Origin: Arenibacter algicola
GTDB lineage: Bacteria > Bacteroidota > Bacteroidia > Flavobacteriales > Flavobacteriaceae
Length of the DNA: 64,000 bases
Assembly: GCF_000733925.1 (NCBI RefSeq)
Contig: NZ_JPOO01000001.1
Span: forward strand, 806,001-870,000
Direction: 5' to 3'
Of this stretch, positions 36,458 through 46,718 are shown one piece after another (position 1 is the first letter of the stretch; each line of letters opens with the position of its first letter). A program made the translations under genes and the position numbers. Under the pieces are notes generated by a model. It made no database searches, was not told the origin of the DNA, and saw only the letters and a list, made by a program, of their open reading frames with translations.

Positions 36458-37195
36458 ATGAACAATGAACAGACAATCGAAAAATTGAAACAGATGCGCC
36501 TTACGGCCATGGCCCAACTGCACTTACAACATGTAAGGGACAACGCCGTGGCCGACATTACCGCGGACGAATACCTGGCCCTGCTCACGGACCACCAGTG
36601 GGAGGACCGCCAGAACAGGAAGATCCAACGGTTGTTGAAACAGGCGGGGTTCGCTCAGTCCGCCAACCTGGCCGAGGTGAACTATGCCCAACAGCGCAAC
36701 CTGGACAGGAACATGTTCGCGCGCCTGGGAACCTTGGATTTTATGGCCCGGAAGGAAAACATCATCCTCACCGGGGCCTCTGGAACGGGCAAGAGCTATC
36801 TGGCACAGGCACTGGGGCACCAGGCATGTATGATGGAACACAGGGCCATATACGCCAATACGGCCAGGCTCCTCAAAAGACTGAAACTCTGCAAAGTGGA
36901 CGGTACCTATCTCAAGGAACTGGACAAGATCCTGAAAACGGACCTGTTGATCCTGGACGACTTTGGGCTGCAGAGCTTTGACAACCACGCCCGGGAGGCC
37001 CTGATGGATATCATCGACGACCGTTACAAAAAGGCCTCCACCATTATAGCCTCCCAGATACCCGTATCCGCGTGGTATGATATTATAGGGGAAAGTACCA
37101 TTGCGGATGCCATATTGGACAGAATCGTGAACTCCTCACATAGGTTGGACCTAAAAGGGGAAAGCTTAAGAAAAGGAATTATAAAAAACGTCTAA
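36458..37195 (+). CDS. istB: IS21-family AAA+ ATPase IstB
   Basis: This 245-residue AAA+ protein has Walker A LTGASGTGKSYLAQALG (near 104-120), Walker B LLILDDFGLQ, and sensor region TIIASQIPVSAWYDIIGE. IstB assembles as a decamer that bends target DNA and stimulates IstA. It is intact and ends 84 bp before the right end of the element. Confidence 0.95.
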   Translation: MNNEQTIEKLKQMRLTAMAQLHLQHVRDNAVADITADEYLALLTDHQWEDRQNRKIQRLLKQAGFAQSANLAEVNYAQQRNLDRNMFARLGTLDFMARKENIILTGASGTGKSYLAQALGHQACMMEHRAIYANTARLLKRLKLCKVDGTYLKELDKILKTDLLILDDFGLQSFDNHAREALMDIIDDRYKKASTIIASQIPVSAWYDIIGESTIADAILDRIVNSSHRLDLKGESLRKGIIKNV

Positions 37196-37285
37196 CACAT
37201 TTTTTTTGTATTATTGAAAGATCTTTCAAAGTGGCACTGTTTGACCGAAACAGGTGGCACCATCACTCCGAAATAGCCAATTGGT

Positions 37286-37654
37286 AATTCACTATACGAA
37301 AAAGAAGGCTCAATGAACAACTTTGAAGAACGGGTGGCTATGGAACTAGGGACATCTTCAAACATTGAGTTTTGGCATAGGAATTTAGAGCGTGGAAAAG
37401 GGTTTTACATAAATGGATTTAAAGCCAACCACTACCCTGACTTTATTATGCGGACAAAATCAGGCAAGACGATTTTAGTAGAAACGAAAGGCGACCATTT
37501 GGACAACACCGATAGTGCCGCAAAATGCCGACTTGGGAACGAATGGGAAAAACAGGCAGGAAATGACTTTGCCTACTTTATGATTTTTGACAAAAAAGAA
37601 GTCCACGGAGCATATACGTTGGACAAAGCAAAAGAACTGATTAGTGGAATGTAA
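37286..37654 (+). pseudogene. res: Type III restriction subunit Res, 3' part (nuclease domain)
   Basis: The frame resumes immediately after the target duplication with NSLYEKEGSMNNFEERVAMELG. It contains the PD-(D/E)XK nuclease site HYPDFIMRTKSGKTILVETKGDH: Asp in PDF and Glu-Thr-Lys in VETKG. It is the severed cleavage domain of Res. ATG 37313 could start a free 113-residue nuclease domain, but with no helicase attached it should not restrict. Confidence 0.92.
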
Positions 37655-37782
37655 AGCAAACGCTTCTTAAACTTTTTGGTTAAGTTCTCGATCAAGGTAT
37701 TAAAAGTGAAATGGTCAATCAGATGTTGCAATGAATATCACCTATATTCCGGTCAAGAATGGTAGTAGATGTTATTTAAGTT

Positions 37783-38088
37783 TTATAGTGGAATATTCAC
37801 ACCATACTTAATTTCAAATTCCTTAAAGAATTGCTGCAGAGAGTATTTTTCGTGTCGGCATATATTGTAAATCGTAGACATAGGCAGATCATAACCTGAC
37901 GATTCTTTTAACTTAGTGATAGTTGAAGATGATAAGCCACATAATTTAGCGTATTGGTTTTGGCTTACTTCAATTCCCTGTTGGTTTTTTGGTTTTATTA
38001 AGAATTTTTCAAATATGAACGCACACAGATATTTGTTGACCAAAGCATTGGCCTTATTAATCTCATTCTTGTCCGTATTATTCTCCAT
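37783..38088 (-). CDS. Small Cro/CI-like HTH regulator
   Basis: This 101-residue protein has an XRE-type HTH in its second half (VSQNQYAKLCGLSSSTITKLKESSGYDLPMSTIYNICRHEKYSLQQFF), preceded by a Lys/Asn-rich helix. It is transcribed toward the disrupted res gene. A nearly perfect palindrome lies 46-62 bp upstream of its start and is a plausible self-regulatory operator. It could be an independent regulator or belong to the restriction locus. Confidence 0.78.
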   Translation of the reverse strand: MENNTDKNEINKANALVNKYLCAFIFEKFLIKPKNQQGIEVSQNQYAKLCGLSSSTITKLKESSGYDLPMSTIYNICRHEKYSLQQFFKEFEIKYGVNIPL

Positions 38089-38133
38089 AAAATAATATCA
38101 CTCCCAAATCAAATCAATAATTAAAAAATATCT

Positions 38134-38150
38134 GTTTGCTATAGCGAACG
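38134..38150. promoter_or_regulatory. Palindromic operator candidate
   Basis: GTTTGCTATAGCGAAC is palindromic at 14 of 16 positions around GCTATAGC. It is placed upstream of the HTH gene at 37783-38088, which suggests autoregulation. Confidence 0.4.
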
Positions 38151-38934
38151 ATTGAAATATTTTATTATATTTGTCTCATTAACATATGTTTGCGATTCTT
38201 CTTTGTTTGAATTAGTCTAGAAGCAGTCGCTTGGATTCCCGGTCTAAAAACTGGTAACTAAATGCACGGGATGATAAGCAAGATGCCCATGACCCGGGGC
38301 ATGGGTTTTCTTATCAGAGTGTGCTAAACCAGTATCTTGGACCTTAAAGTGAGTTACAGCCCACTTAATGCCGAGCGCTGTTCTATTTAGAAGTTTTGCA
38401 AGCAGTAACTTAAAGGCTAAAAGAGCTATGAAACACATCTTATGTAACTTAATTGGTAAAACCGCCGCTGGGCACCTTACTACATTATTGCAACATACCG
38501 TGTACGACATTCTCTTTACCAAAAAGCCCAAGAACCCAATATAGGTTTTGCATTATTATGGGATTTGTGTTGTACCAATTATTCCGGAACTCGAAAATCT
38601 TTTTATCCCATAATCCACGATCCACACATTTTTGGCATCCGGCCAAATAACGACAAAGCAGCCTAACAATCATTTAAGGCCTTCCCTTTGCTGCATCAGC
38701 TGTGCTATAATTTAGCATTGTTGACAGGCGAGGAGGGAAGCCATAACAGTGAGCTAGCTGAGGTATGCCCATACGGCAACCATAATCCTGCCCACAAAGC
38801 AGCAATACCAACCAATAGATCCTTATTGCCTATGACATAGACCACTTACAAAAATAGCCTCCCAAACACTGTTGACCCCACGGTTTGGAAGGCCTTGACT
38901 AAATAAAACTAAGTTTCATCTAATCTTCAAAATT
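38151..38934. other. Noncoding stretch before the SusC operon
   Basis: This 0.78-kb stretch has no gene I can support; three short frames on either strand look like noise. A GC-rich hairpin ATGCCC...GGGCAT / CCCATG...CATGGG with TTTT lies at 38283-38309 and may be a weak terminator. The SusC promoter must lie in the right-hand part. This could also contain the left junction of the mobilizable element, but no integrase or direct repeat was found. Confidence 0.45.
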
Positions 38935-41900
38935 ATGAAAAATAATCTTGGGTACAGGGGCTTTATGCGCCTATGTTTACTATATATCTGCTTTCTTGTT
39001 CCCCCACCTTACTTTGCCCATTTCCCCCATGGGCATTGTTTTAATTCTTTTTCCAAGCTTGATACCCAACAACAGTACCAGATATCCGGTACCGTTACGG
39101 ATAGTTACGGCCCTATGCCCGGGGTGCATGTACTTATTAAGGGTACCAATACCGGTACCTTTACCGACGCCAATGGGGAATACTCCCTTTTGGTAAACAA
39201 TACCGATATCCTGGTCTATTCCTATCTGGGCTACCACAGCCGGGAACTGCCCGTACTTGGCAGGACCACTATGGACATAGAGATGCAGTCCGAGGTCACC
39301 GAACTGCAGGAAGTGGAGGTCAATGCCGGGTATTATACGGTGAAGGAAAGGGAGCGGACGGGGAGTATTAGCAGGGTGACTGCGGAGGAGATAGCGCTGC
39401 AGCCTATAGTGAGCCCGTTGGAGGCCCTACAGGGCCGCATGGCGGGGGTGGAGGTGGTGCAGCAGAATGGTATACCCGGAAGCGCACCTACCATACGGAT
39501 ACGGGGGCAGAACAGTTTAAGGAACAGTCGTGAGGACAATGGCAACCTACCGCTGTATATCATAGACGGTGTGCCCATAAATTCCGCACCCATTTCTGGT
39601 GGGAGCGATATGTACTTTGGGGGAATGGACCCCTTAAGTACCCTTGACCTGTCCAGTATTGAGAGCATAGAGGTATTGAAGGATGCCGATGCCACTTCCA
39701 TCTACGGTTCGCGCGGGGCCAATGGGGTGGTCTTGATCACTACCAAGAAAGGATATGGTTATAATAGAAAAACAGAAGTCGAGGCCCGTTGGTATTCAGG
39801 TCTTGGAAGCGTTTCCCGTAAAATGGAGCTTTTGGACACCCAACAGTATCTTGAACTAAGGAAAGCGGCCTTGGAAAACGACGGTAGGGAACCGGACATT
39901 TCCACGGATTACGATCTGCTTTTGTGGGACCAGGATCGTTATACGGATTGGCAGGAAGAACTGTTCGGCCGTACGTCCACCATTACCGATGTCCACATTT
40001 CCGCTTCAGGGGGCAATGCCACCACCTCGTTCAGGTTGGGCTCTACCTTCCATAGAGAGGGGATGGTATTCCCGGGAGATAACCATTACCAAAAGGTCAC
40101 TACCAACCTGAACCTGAACCATATTTCGGAGAACAAGAAATTGGCCATAAACGTTTCCGCAAGTTATGGGTTCGATAAGAACGATACCCCTGCCTATGAT
40201 AGCAGTTTTGTTAGCAGGGCACTTTCGCTGGCCCCGAATGCGCCGGAAATCTATAACGAAGATGGCAGCCTGCACTGGGAGGAGTGGGAGTATTCCCCAA
40301 ACCTGACCAATCCCCTGGCCGCTATTTTGAACAGGACCTCCACGGACCTGGGCAATAATATCGTAGCCAATCTATCCCTGTCCTATCAACTGCTTCAGGG
40401 AATGTCATTAAAGGTCAATGCGGGCCATACCGACCTGTTTAGGGAATACAAGGGCCTGTTTTCCAAAGACGAATATAGGCCGGACAGCAGGGATGCCCAG
40501 AACCATAGGTCCATCCAAAGCCTTAGAAAGAGAATTTCCACCATTATTGAGCCCCAATTGATATATAGGGGCAAACTAGGGAACGGGAATTTGGATGGCC
40601 TGTTGGGGCTGACCTATCAGCAAAATAGATCCAAGAGTTTAAGGGTAAGTGGGGAGGGGTTTGCTTCCGGAGCCTTGATAAAGGACCTGTCCGCGGCCGA
40701 AGTAATCAGTGTTTCGGACAACAGGAACATAATGTACAGGTACAATGCCATCTTTGCCCGCCTTGGCTATAATTGGAAAGAAAAATACTTTATCAATATT
40801 ACCGGGCGTAGGGACGGATCCTCACGTTTTGGTCCCAACAAGCGGTTTGCCAATTTTGGTGCCGTAGGGGCCGCCTGGATCTTTAGTGAGGAGACTTTTA
40901 TAAAGAACCATCTTTCTTTATTGAGCTTTGGGAAACTAAGGGGCAGTTTTGGTACCACGGGCAGTGACCAAATAGGGGATTATGGGTATTTGGATGCCTA
41001 TGAGGCTACCAGGGGTCCCGGCGGTTTGTACCCTACACAGCTTTTCAATCCTGATTATTCCTGGGAGGTGAACAAAAAATTGGAAGTGGCCCTGGAGCTT
41101 GGCTTTATTGGGGATAGGATACATATAGGCGCAAGCTGGTACCGCAACCGTTCCTCCAACCAATTGGTGGGCTTTCCCCTGCCTTCCTTGACCGGTTTTG
41201 GTTCGGTCCAGGCCAACCTGCCTGCTACCGTACAGAATACCGGTTGGGAATTTGAGATATCCACCCGGAACATCAGTTCCAAGAACTTCAATTGGCAGAC
41301 CTTTATCAACTTTACCGTTCCCAATAACAAACTGGTACGTTTTCCCGGTATGGACCAAACGGCCTATGCCAATAGATATAGGGTAGGGCACCCGTTGAGC
41401 ATTGGGCTGCTGTACCAATATGATGGTATAGACCCGGAGACAGGCCTGCATAGGACGGTCGATATAAACGATGATGGGAGGTACGATTATACGGACCGTA
41501 CCGTTCTCAAAAATCTGGGCAGTAGGTATTTTGGGGGCGTTACCAATAATATCTCCTATAAGGGCCTGGGCCTTCGGTTTTCGATGGACTTTGTAGCCAG
41601 GGACAGCCCCGGATACCATATAGCCACCCCTGGGACCATTAGCCAACAGACCGCGGATTTTTATGGGGCCTGGCAAGATCCGGAAAATAACGATATCCAA
41701 AGAATATCGCTCTCCAACAGCGCTTCGGCCGCTTATCGGAACTACCTGCTTAGCGAACGTTATATTTCCGATGCTTCCTTTTTAAGGCTCAAGACGTTGG
41801 GGCTAAGCTATGGACTTCCGGGCTCCTTCCTTAAGAAGGCAAATTTAAGGGGTTGCACCCTTTTCCTACAGGGGCAGAATCTTTTTACCCTTACCAGTTA

Positions 41901-41985
41901 CAAAGGATTGAACGTGGAAAATCCCGGCGATTCTTCCTTACCGGCACTGCGTACCATAACCCTAGGGATTCAACTTCAACTTTAA
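38935..41985 (+). CDS. SusC/RagA-family TonB-dependent outer-membrane receptor
   Basis: This 1016-residue receptor starts with an N-terminal signal (MRLCLLYICFLVPP). A carboxypeptidase-D-like beta-sandwich follows (about 48-125: ISGTVTDSYGPMPGVHVLIKGT), as in all SusC proteins. Then come the plug (RMAGVEVVQQNGIPGSAPTIRIRGQNS ... IYGSRGANGVVLITTKKG) and a long beta-barrel ending GIQLQL. It forms a ligand-gated pore with the SusD lipoprotein encoded 11 bp downstream. The third gene is an M16 protease instead of a glycosidase, so the ligand is more likely a peptide or protein fragment than a glycan. Confidence 0.95.
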   Translation: MKNNLGYRGFMRLCLLYICFLVPPPYFAHFPHGHCFNSFSKLDTQQQYQISGTVTDSYGPMPGVHVLIKGTNTGTFTDANGEYSLLVNNTDILVYSYLGYHSRELPVLGRTTMDIEMQSEVTELQEVEVNAGYYTVKERERTGSISRVTAEEIALQPIVSPLEALQGRMAGVEVVQQNGIPGSAPTIRIRGQNSLRNSREDNGNLPLYIIDGVPINSAPISGGSDMYFGGMDPLSTLDLSSIESIEVLKDADATSIYGSRGANGVVLITTKKGYGYNRKTEVEARWYSGLGSVSRKMELLDTQQYLELRKAALENDGREPDISTDYDLLLWDQDRYTDWQEELFGRTSTITDVHISASGGNATTSFRLGSTFHREGMVFPGDNHYQKVTTNLNLNHISENKKLAINVSASYGFDKNDTPAYDSSFVSRALSLAPNAPEIYNEDGSLHWEEWEYSPNLTNPLAAILNRTSTDLGNNIVANLSLSYQLLQGMSLKVNAGHTDLFREYKGLFSKDEYRPDSRDAQNHRSIQSLRKRISTIIEPQLIYRGKLGNGNLDGLLGLTYQQNRSKSLRVSGEGFASGALIKDLSAAEVISVSDNRNIMYRYNAIFARLGYNWKEKYFINITGRRDGSSRFGPNKRFANFGAVGAAWIFSEETFIKNHLSLLSFGKLRGSFGTTGSDQIGDYGYLDAYEATRGPGGLYPTQLFNPDYSWEVNKKLEVALELGFIGDRIHIGASWYRNRSSNQLVGFPLPSLTGFGSVQANLPATVQNTGWEFEISTRNISSKNFNWQTFINFTVPNNKLVRFPGMDQTAYANRYRVGHPLSIGLLYQYDGIDPETGLHRTVDINDDGRYDYTDRTVLKNLGSRYFGGVTNNISYKGLGLRFSMDFVARDSPGYHIATPGTISQQTADFYGAWQDPENNDIQRISLSNSASAAYRNYLLSERYISDASFLRLKTLGLSYGLPGSFLKKANLRGCTLFLQGQNLFTLTSYKGLNVENPGDSSLPALRTITLGIQLQL

Positions 41986-41996
41986 AAAATAAGATC

Positions 41997-43409
41997 ATGT
42001 TCAAAAAAGGATATAAACTGGTATTATTGTTCATACTCATCAGTAGTTTTTTTAACACGGCCTGTGAGGACTATGTGGATATAGGGGCACCCGATCATAA
42101 AATGGTCACCGAGACCGTATTTGCAGATGGGGAAACGGCATCGGCGGCCGTTCAAGGGATATACAATGAAATGGCCACGGCGGATTTTTCCCGTGGATAT
42201 CTTTATTCCGTAACCGCACTTGCCGGTATGTCCCCCGATATTTTTGAGACGACCAGCGCAACGGATACCCGTTATGGGCCATTTCAACAGAATGAGATAT
42301 CGCCAATAGGTTCGGACGATGCTACCGCCAATTACAACCTATGGTCCAGTGCCTATAATATCATCTACATGGCCAATAGTGTTTTGGAAGGGACCAACAG
42401 CTCCAAGACCATTTCCAAGGAGACCAGGGATCGGGTAGGCGGACAGGCCCTATTTATACGGGCATTTACCTATTTCTACCTGGTAAACCTATATGGGGAA
42501 CTACCCTTGCTCCTGTCAACAGATTATCGAAAGAATGCCATTGCCGAACGGGAGGATGTGGATACGGTCTATGATCGGATAGCCGAAGATCTGGACAGCG
42601 CCATAGTACTTTTGGAAGGGGAGGAGGAATACCGGGACTCCGAACGCACGAATGTAAACCGGTTTGCGGCCATGGCGCTGCGTGCCAGGGTCTACCTGTA
42701 CCGACAGGATTGGGAAAAGGCCGAAGAGCTGGCCGGCGAGGTCATTGCCCAAACTTCCCTGTACGGGATATTGGACGATTTGGACCAGGTCTTCCTAAAG
42801 AACAGTCGTGAAGCCATTTGGCAGATATCGCCAGTGGGAAGGGGCCTCACCGCTACCTATACTGGGGAAGGGTATCTATACCGGGGCCAAAATTCGTCAC
42901 AGATAAAATTGTCAGGGGATTTTGTGGCCTCCATGTCGCCCAATGATAAACGCCTGCTCCACTGGATGGCTTTTAATACGGGCAGGGAGTTCTATTTTCC
43001 ACAAAAATATAAGGATGCCAATAGCAGGAACGCCGTTGTGGAATATTCCACCGTTCTGCGGCTTCCCGAACAGTACCTGATCCGTGCCGAGGCCAGGGCA
43101 ATGCAGGGAAGATTGTCGGAGGCTATAAAAGATATAGATGTGGTCCGGAGCAGGGCCGGTCTTGGTCTTTTGGCCGATATGGATCCAGATGTGGATGGAG
43201 CGGAACTGTTGGAAGAAATTATGGATCAGAGGAAAAAGGAACTTTTTGCCGAATGGGGACACCGTTGGTTGGATCTTAAACGCACCGGTCGGGCAACCGA
43301 AGTATTGGGGCCGATAAAACCGCAATGGCAGGATACCGATGTCCTGTTTCCCATACCGGGGGAGGAGCGGGAGAAAAATCCGAACCTCTCCCAAAACAAT
43401 GGTTACTAA
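41997..43409 (+). CDS. SusD/RagB-family surface lipoprotein
   Basis: This 470-residue lipoprotein has signal and lipobox SSFFNTAC. I start at ATG 41997, 11 bp after the SusC stop; the frame is open further left but that part overlaps SusC. TPR-like helical repeats are visible (ALFIRAFTYFYLVNLYGELPLL, AMALRARVYLYRQDWEKAEELAGEVI). The usual C-terminal signature ELFAEWGHRWLDLKRTGRA is followed by LFPIPGEEREKNPNLSQNNGY. It is the lid and ligand-binding partner of the SusC pore. Confidence 0.95.
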   Translation: MFKKGYKLVLLFILISSFFNTACEDYVDIGAPDHKMVTETVFADGETASAAVQGIYNEMATADFSRGYLYSVTALAGMSPDIFETTSATDTRYGPFQQNEISPIGSDDATANYNLWSSAYNIIYMANSVLEGTNSSKTISKETRDRVGGQALFIRAFTYFYLVNLYGELPLLLSTDYRKNAIAEREDVDTVYDRIAEDLDSAIVLLEGEEEYRDSERTNVNRFAAMALRARVYLYRQDWEKAEELAGEVIAQTSLYGILDDLDQVFLKNSREAIWQISPVGRGLTATYTGEGYLYRGQNSSQIKLSGDFVASMSPNDKRLLHWMAFNTGREFYFPQKYKDANSRNAVVEYSTVLRLPEQYLIRAEARAMQGRLSEAIKDIDVVRSRAGLGLLADMDPDVDGAELLEEIMDQRKKELFAEWGHRWLDLKRTGRATEVLGPIKPQWQDTDVLFPIPGEEREKNPNLSQNNGY

Positions 43410-43428
43410 CAAATCTTAAATTTTAATT

Positions 43429-46260
43429 ATGAAACAGATCACAAAACTTGTCCTGTTCGTCCTATTGCAGATAACATCCAATAACCTAATAGGGGCAAGC
43501 CCTCTACCGGGGCCGGTAGATTCCCTTGCACTGGACCCTAGCATAAGATTCGGCCGCTTGCCCAATGGCTTTACTTACTATATAAAATCCGTAAAGGACG
43601 GAGGAAATAGGATCAACATGCGGCTGTACGTAAAAGTAGGTTCCTCCCATCAAAACAACGAAGAGTTGAACTTTCCCCATGCCCTGGAGCATTTGGCCTT
43701 TAAATGTGCCAAGGACTTTCCGGATAATCTATTGAACGATCCGCTGCTTCTTGCACGTTTGGGCCTTGCCCAAAAGGATGTTTTTGGACTAACACAATAT
43801 TTTTCCACTTGGTACAGGTTTAACGTGCCCATTGCCAATCCGGACGCCATGGATACCGGCCTGCTTTGGTTCGAGAATATTTCCGATCTACAGTTGACCA
43901 AGGAAAAAATCGATCAGGAACGCGGTCCATTACGTCAAGAAACCGTATTTAGGGCAGGAACCGATCTAAAAGGGCACTTTAGGCGAAAACAGATTAGGGC
44001 CGAATTGTTCCCGTGCCAATCCGATTATTCTGATTTTTTTGAACATAACCAAAATTTTTCTGCCGATTCGCTTATACAATTTTATAAAAAGTGGTACCGG
44101 CCGGACCGTATGGGATTGGTCGTCGTAGGCGATATTCCCGATGTCCACGCCCTGGAACAACTGATTAAAACCCGATTTTCCAGAATAAAGGGAGATCCGT
44201 ACCCACTGCAATGGGAGGACTGCCGTTTAAGGTATTTGGAAGGTAGCAACGGTTTTATAGCCTTGAACCCCGAGCCCGATGAAAATAGAAAATTGGAGGA
44301 AGTGGAACTACAGTTGTATTTCCGTGATCCCAAAATTATCAAGGAACGGAATAATTGGGATGGTTTAAGACGCCGACTGATCTGGGACGTATTGAACAAA
44401 ATGATCAATATCAGGTATACAGAGGCGGGCAGGGGATACAATACTACTTTCTACGCCTTGGGGTCCTCTCCTGACCCGATTATGCCTGCATATAAAGTGG
44501 TGATAAGGACCGGGGTGGACCAGGCCGAAAAAACCACCCGACAGGTCATAAGGATATTGCAGTCCATAAAACGGTTCGGTCTTGGCGAAGAGGAATGGAA
44601 TTTGGCCCAAAAGGAATACAGGAAGATCCAGGAGCAAATGGATACCATGGATTCCAATTATTGGGTGCAACAGATCGAAGATTATTTTAATCACGGTGTG
44701 GCCTTGCCCAAAAATAAGGCAAAGGGCCTGCAGCAATGGTTCTCCAATTTGTCCAAGAAAGAGTTCAATGCGCTGTTGGGAGCGTACATACCCGATATGC
44801 CCAATGATATAGCGGTAACGGTATTACAACAGAGCGGTGATGTGCCTGTGAATTATACGGAAACGGAGGTTCGAAATTGGATAATGCGGACGATCGGGGA
44901 GGATATGGAACCGATAGCACCGCCAAAAACGCCCGCCCGGTTAATGGCCAAAAAGGAGGTTTCCGCTTTGGAAAAAGTAGGATATACCGATCACGGGACA
45001 ACGGCCTCGGGAGCCAGGGAATTTAAGCTGGCCAATGGCACAAGGGTCGTTTTGGATGCATCCCCATCAAATGGGCGTAGGATCCAGCTCCATGGTTTTA
45101 GCTCAAAGGGTGCGGCATGCTTTCCCAAAACCGATAAGTTCTCCGCAATCAATGCTGCCAATATTGTTAAAAATGCAGGGGTGGGGGATTATGACAAGTT
45201 TGCCCTGGAACGATTTCTTTCAGGGACAAGTTTTTGGCAAGGGGCCCATCCCTATATCGATTATAGGGAAACGGGCATTAGGGCGGACGCGGATCTGGAA
45301 GACCTTGAAAACATGTTGCAATTGGTATACCTTTATTTTACGGATCCAAGAAAAGACAGGGAAGCTTTTGAGGATTGGCGCACCCAAGAGAAAAAACGGT
45401 TTCAGGATCCTTCATTTAGCCCTATATACCCTGATTTTTATGAATCCATAATGGAGTACATGGACGACCCTTCCATCATCCCCCAGGGAACAAGAAGATT
45501 TCAGGGAATTTCCAGAACGGATATGGATAAAGCATACCATATTTATAAACAGTTATATGGCAATGCAAGGGATTACACCTTTATTGTGGGCGGGGACTTC
45601 CCAGTGAAGCAGGTTCTGCCATTGCTTCAAAAATACCTCGGGAACCTGCCCAACTCAACCAGTAGGGATACTTGTATTTCCAGGCACCCACCAGCTCATG
45701 TCCTGCCCAAGGAACCGGTAAAAAAGAAGTTTTATGTATCGGAAACGTCGGCCACCTATAAGATGAAAAGCGTAAAATATTCCTTGAGGTACATGGCCAA
45801 GCTAAATGATCCTATGGATTGGAAGGAACAATTGAAAATGGAGGTCTTGGGCCGTTTGATGAACTACAGGATCAAGGAACTGCGCTTTTTCAAAAATGCG
45901 TCCTTGTATGTAATGAATGCGGGGGCCACTTTCAATAGGGAATTAATGCAGTACGAATTCAGGATGTCTTTGGACTGTATTCCGGATGAATTGGAAATGT
46001 TGCGGAAGATGTGCAGGGACATGGTGGATGAAGTTAAGAAGGGGCAATTTGCCCAAGAAATTTTGGACAAGGTATTGGACAGGCCAAGTCTTTTGAACAT
46101 ACCAAGATCTACCGATTATCATTATTTTAGATATAATGAGCCCTGGGTAAGCCCATTTGAAGTAGAACAATATATAAAGTCCTTGAGCAAAGGGGATATT
46201 CAGGAAGTGGCCAGGAAATATTTAATGGAGGAGCATCTTTTTGAATTCACTTATCAATAA
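43429..46260 (+). CDS. Secreted M16-family zinc metallopeptidase
   Basis: This 943-residue protease has a signal peptide and two M16 halves. The inverted zinc motif HxxEH is HALEHLAF (His84, Glu87, His88), with a downstream EKIDQERGPLRQE segment supplying the third ligand. The second half (about 500-943) is the inactive partner domain. It starts 19 bp after SusD and is co-transcribed with the pore genes. It probably degrades oligopeptides in the periplasm after import by SusCD. Confidence 0.92.
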   Translation: MKQITKLVLFVLLQITSNNLIGASPLPGPVDSLALDPSIRFGRLPNGFTYYIKSVKDGGNRINMRLYVKVGSSHQNNEELNFPHALEHLAFKCAKDFPDNLLNDPLLLARLGLAQKDVFGLTQYFSTWYRFNVPIANPDAMDTGLLWFENISDLQLTKEKIDQERGPLRQETVFRAGTDLKGHFRRKQIRAELFPCQSDYSDFFEHNQNFSADSLIQFYKKWYRPDRMGLVVVGDIPDVHALEQLIKTRFSRIKGDPYPLQWEDCRLRYLEGSNGFIALNPEPDENRKLEEVELQLYFRDPKIIKERNNWDGLRRRLIWDVLNKMINIRYTEAGRGYNTTFYALGSSPDPIMPAYKVVIRTGVDQAEKTTRQVIRILQSIKRFGLGEEEWNLAQKEYRKIQEQMDTMDSNYWVQQIEDYFNHGVALPKNKAKGLQQWFSNLSKKEFNALLGAYIPDMPNDIAVTVLQQSGDVPVNYTETEVRNWIMRTIGEDMEPIAPPKTPARLMAKKEVSALEKVGYTDHGTTASGAREFKLANGTRVVLDASPSNGRRIQLHGFSSKGAACFPKTDKFSAINAANIVKNAGVGDYDKFALERFLSGTSFWQGAHPYIDYRETGIRADADLEDLENMLQLVYLYFTDPRKDREAFEDWRTQEKKRFQDPSFSPIYPDFYESIMEYMDDPSIIPQGTRRFQGISRTDMDKAYHIYKQLYGNARDYTFIVGGDFPVKQVLPLLQKYLGNLPNSTSRDTCISRHPPAHVLPKEPVKKKFYVSETSATYKMKSVKYSLRYMAKLNDPMDWKEQLKMEVLGRLMNYRIKELRFFKNASLYVMNAGATFNRELMQYEFRMSLDCIPDELEMLRKMCRDMVDEVKKGQFAQEILDKVLDRPSLLNIPRSTDYHYFRYNEPWVSPFEVEQYIKSLSKGDIQEVARKYLMEEHLFEFTYQ

Positions 46261-46272
46261 TCAAAAAAAAAC

Positions 46273-46341
46273 GAATGGCATTTATAGCCATTCTATAAAG
46301 TGAAAACAATAGGTACCGGAAATTATGCTCCGGTACCTATT
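46273..46341. terminator. Double hairpin between convergent genes
   Basis: GAATGGC/GCCATTC (46273-46293) is preceded by an A-run. A 13-bp perfect stem AATAGGTACCGGA/TCCGGTACCTATT (46308-46341) follows, with T-rich flank. The pair sits between the end of the M16 gene and the end of the DUF6520 gene and should terminate both directions. Confidence 0.8.
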
Positions 46342-46355
46342 TTATTGGACCGACC

Positions 46356-46652
46356 TTATGGATTTAGTCTTGGATCTGGAATTTCCTCTGGTATGGGCGA
46401 AGTACTTTCTAAAGGAGCTCCGTTCTCATCGTCGTAAACCTGATATTTGGTTTCAGTTTCGTCCCCTTCAAGGGTCACTTTACAGAGCTCTTCTCCAGAA
46501 GTACAGTCTACATCCACCTCATACCAAGTAGTGCCTATCTTAATAAATCCGGTAGCGTAATAATCATCGGCCGTTGTGCTTACAAACGCAAACGACAGTG
46601 CAATGGCAAAAACAAATGCCAACATCGGTAATATCAATTTCAACTTTTTCAT
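46356..46652 (-). CDS. DUF6520 small exported protein
   Basis: This 98-residue protein has a Sec signal (MKKLKLILPMLAFVFAIALSFAFVSTTA) and a short mature part with DVDCTSGEELCKVTLEG, where two Cys may pair. This is the DUF6520 pattern frequent in flavobacteria next to MauE-type membrane proteins and SusC loci. The mature part could be a secreted peptide or a ligand. It lies downstream of the MauE gene in the same direction, 125 bp apart. Confidence 0.8.
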   Translation of the reverse strand: MKKLKLILPMLAFVFAIALSFAFVSTTADDYYATGFIKIGTTWYEVDVDCTSGEELCKVTLEGDETETKYQVYDDENGAPLESTSPIPEEIPDPRLNP

Positions 46653-46718
46653 GATTAAATAATTTTAATTAATAATAAGTGCCTACTCTCTTCTACAGGT
46701 TTTCGGTCTTCCCCCTGC

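Larger units (their letters stand above)
34650..37279 (+). mobile_element. Complete IS21-family insertion sequence
   Basis: This 2630-bp element has TG...CA ends: TGGATACTTCGG at the left and, inverted, TGGCTATTTCGG at the right (10 of 12 match). It is flanked by 6-bp direct repeats ATTGGT (34644-34649 and 37280-37285) and carries istA and istB. Each end has further subterminal repeats: three copies of TTCGTTTTGTGCCA on the left (about 34661-34830), and TGTGCCACTTTGAAAGATC on the left paired with GATCTTTCAAAGTGGCAC on the right. It is richer in G+C than the surrounding restriction genes. Both ends are intact, so it may be active. Confidence 0.95.

Noticed and set aside
41853..41996. Longer SusD frame starting inside SusC
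   Set aside because: The lipoprotein signal begins at ATG 41997; the extra part is SusC coding sequence in another frame.
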